Part shown: positions 7,083 through 7,120 of the stretch, in pieces
How positions within the stretch are numbered: position 1 is the stretch's first letter
Layout of the letters: every line of letters begins with the position of its first letter
Assembly (NCBI GenBank): GCA_009700485.1
Contig: WLLZ01000091.1
Coordinates: 1-7,120, forward strand
DNA: 7,120 bases
Source: Actinomycetota bacterium
GTDB taxonomy: Bacteria > Actinomycetota > Actinomycetes > S36-B12
Direction of reading: 5' to 3'
Made by a program: the position numbers and the translations under genes
The notes under the pieces: generated by a model
Databases searched by the model: none
Told to the model about the DNA's origin: nothing
Seen by the model: the letters and a program-made list of their open reading frames with translations, nothing else

Positions 7083-7120
7083 GTGAGCAATACCGACTAC
7101 TCAACGCTGCGCGACTCGCG
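7083..7120 (+). CDS. Start of an unidentified third gene of the oxygenase operon, cut by the window end
   Basis: A GTG six bases after the Rieske stop opens a frame of 12 full codons reading MSNTDYSTLRDS, with no stop before the edge. AGGAG at 7067-7071, inside the end of the Rieske gene, is a usable ribosome site although its 11-base spacing is long. The short gap suggests co-transcription with the oxygenases. Twelve residues are too few for identification. The TDYxxLR pattern is loosely reminiscent of the N-termini of GcvT-like folate-dependent proteins, which would suit a demethylation pathway, but that is speculation. Confidence 0.45.
   Translation, partial: MSNTDYSTLRDS

Noticed and set aside
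1..7120. tRNA, rRNA, CRISPR array, insertion sequence or attachment site
   Set aside because: None was seen on either strand; nearly all bases are taken up by six genes and one short intergenic region.

Overview
The window shows two divergently transcribed gene sets meeting at a 94-base intergenic region (5049-5142). It is bacterial. A Tat-type lipoprotein signal with a Ser/Thr/Ala-rich linker, a transporter ATPase with two fused ABC domains, GTG and TTG starts, several starts without a Shine-Dalgarno sequence, and a moderate base composition together suggest an actinobacterium. An aquatic, Acidimicrobiia-like lineage is a guess; no rRNA or other marker gene is present to settle it.

The minus strand (positions 5048 down to 1) is a complete-looking peptide/nickel-type ABC importer operon, truncated only at the window edge. 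In order it holds a family 5 substrate-binding lipoprotein, a DppB-type permease, a DppC-type permease and a tandem ATPase whose second domain runs off the left edge. The last three genes are joined by ATGA overlaps, and the permeases follow the binding protein by 10 bases.

The plus strand (5143 onward) carries a 268-residue Fe(II)/2-oxoglutarate oxygenase that resembles the BesD/HalD amino-acid halogenase family but has the carboxylate-bearing HxD motif of a hydroxylase. It overlaps by ATGA a 376-residue Rieske non-heme iron oxygenase alpha subunit. A third frame, starting six bases after the Rieske gene, leaves the window after 12 codons.

Inferred joint role: the importer brings in a small amino-acid-like, peptide-like or N-methylated compound, and the two oxygenases hydroxylate or demethylate it. 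The divergent region has a perfect 11-base palindrome that could be a shared operator, and a TAGACA-17-TACTAT promoter whose predicted start falls on the GTG of the 2OG oxygenase, implying a leaderless mRNA. The substrate cannot be read from the sequence. No rRNA, tRNA, CRISPR, insertion sequence or extended repeat was seen, and no stretch over 300 bases lacks a gene.
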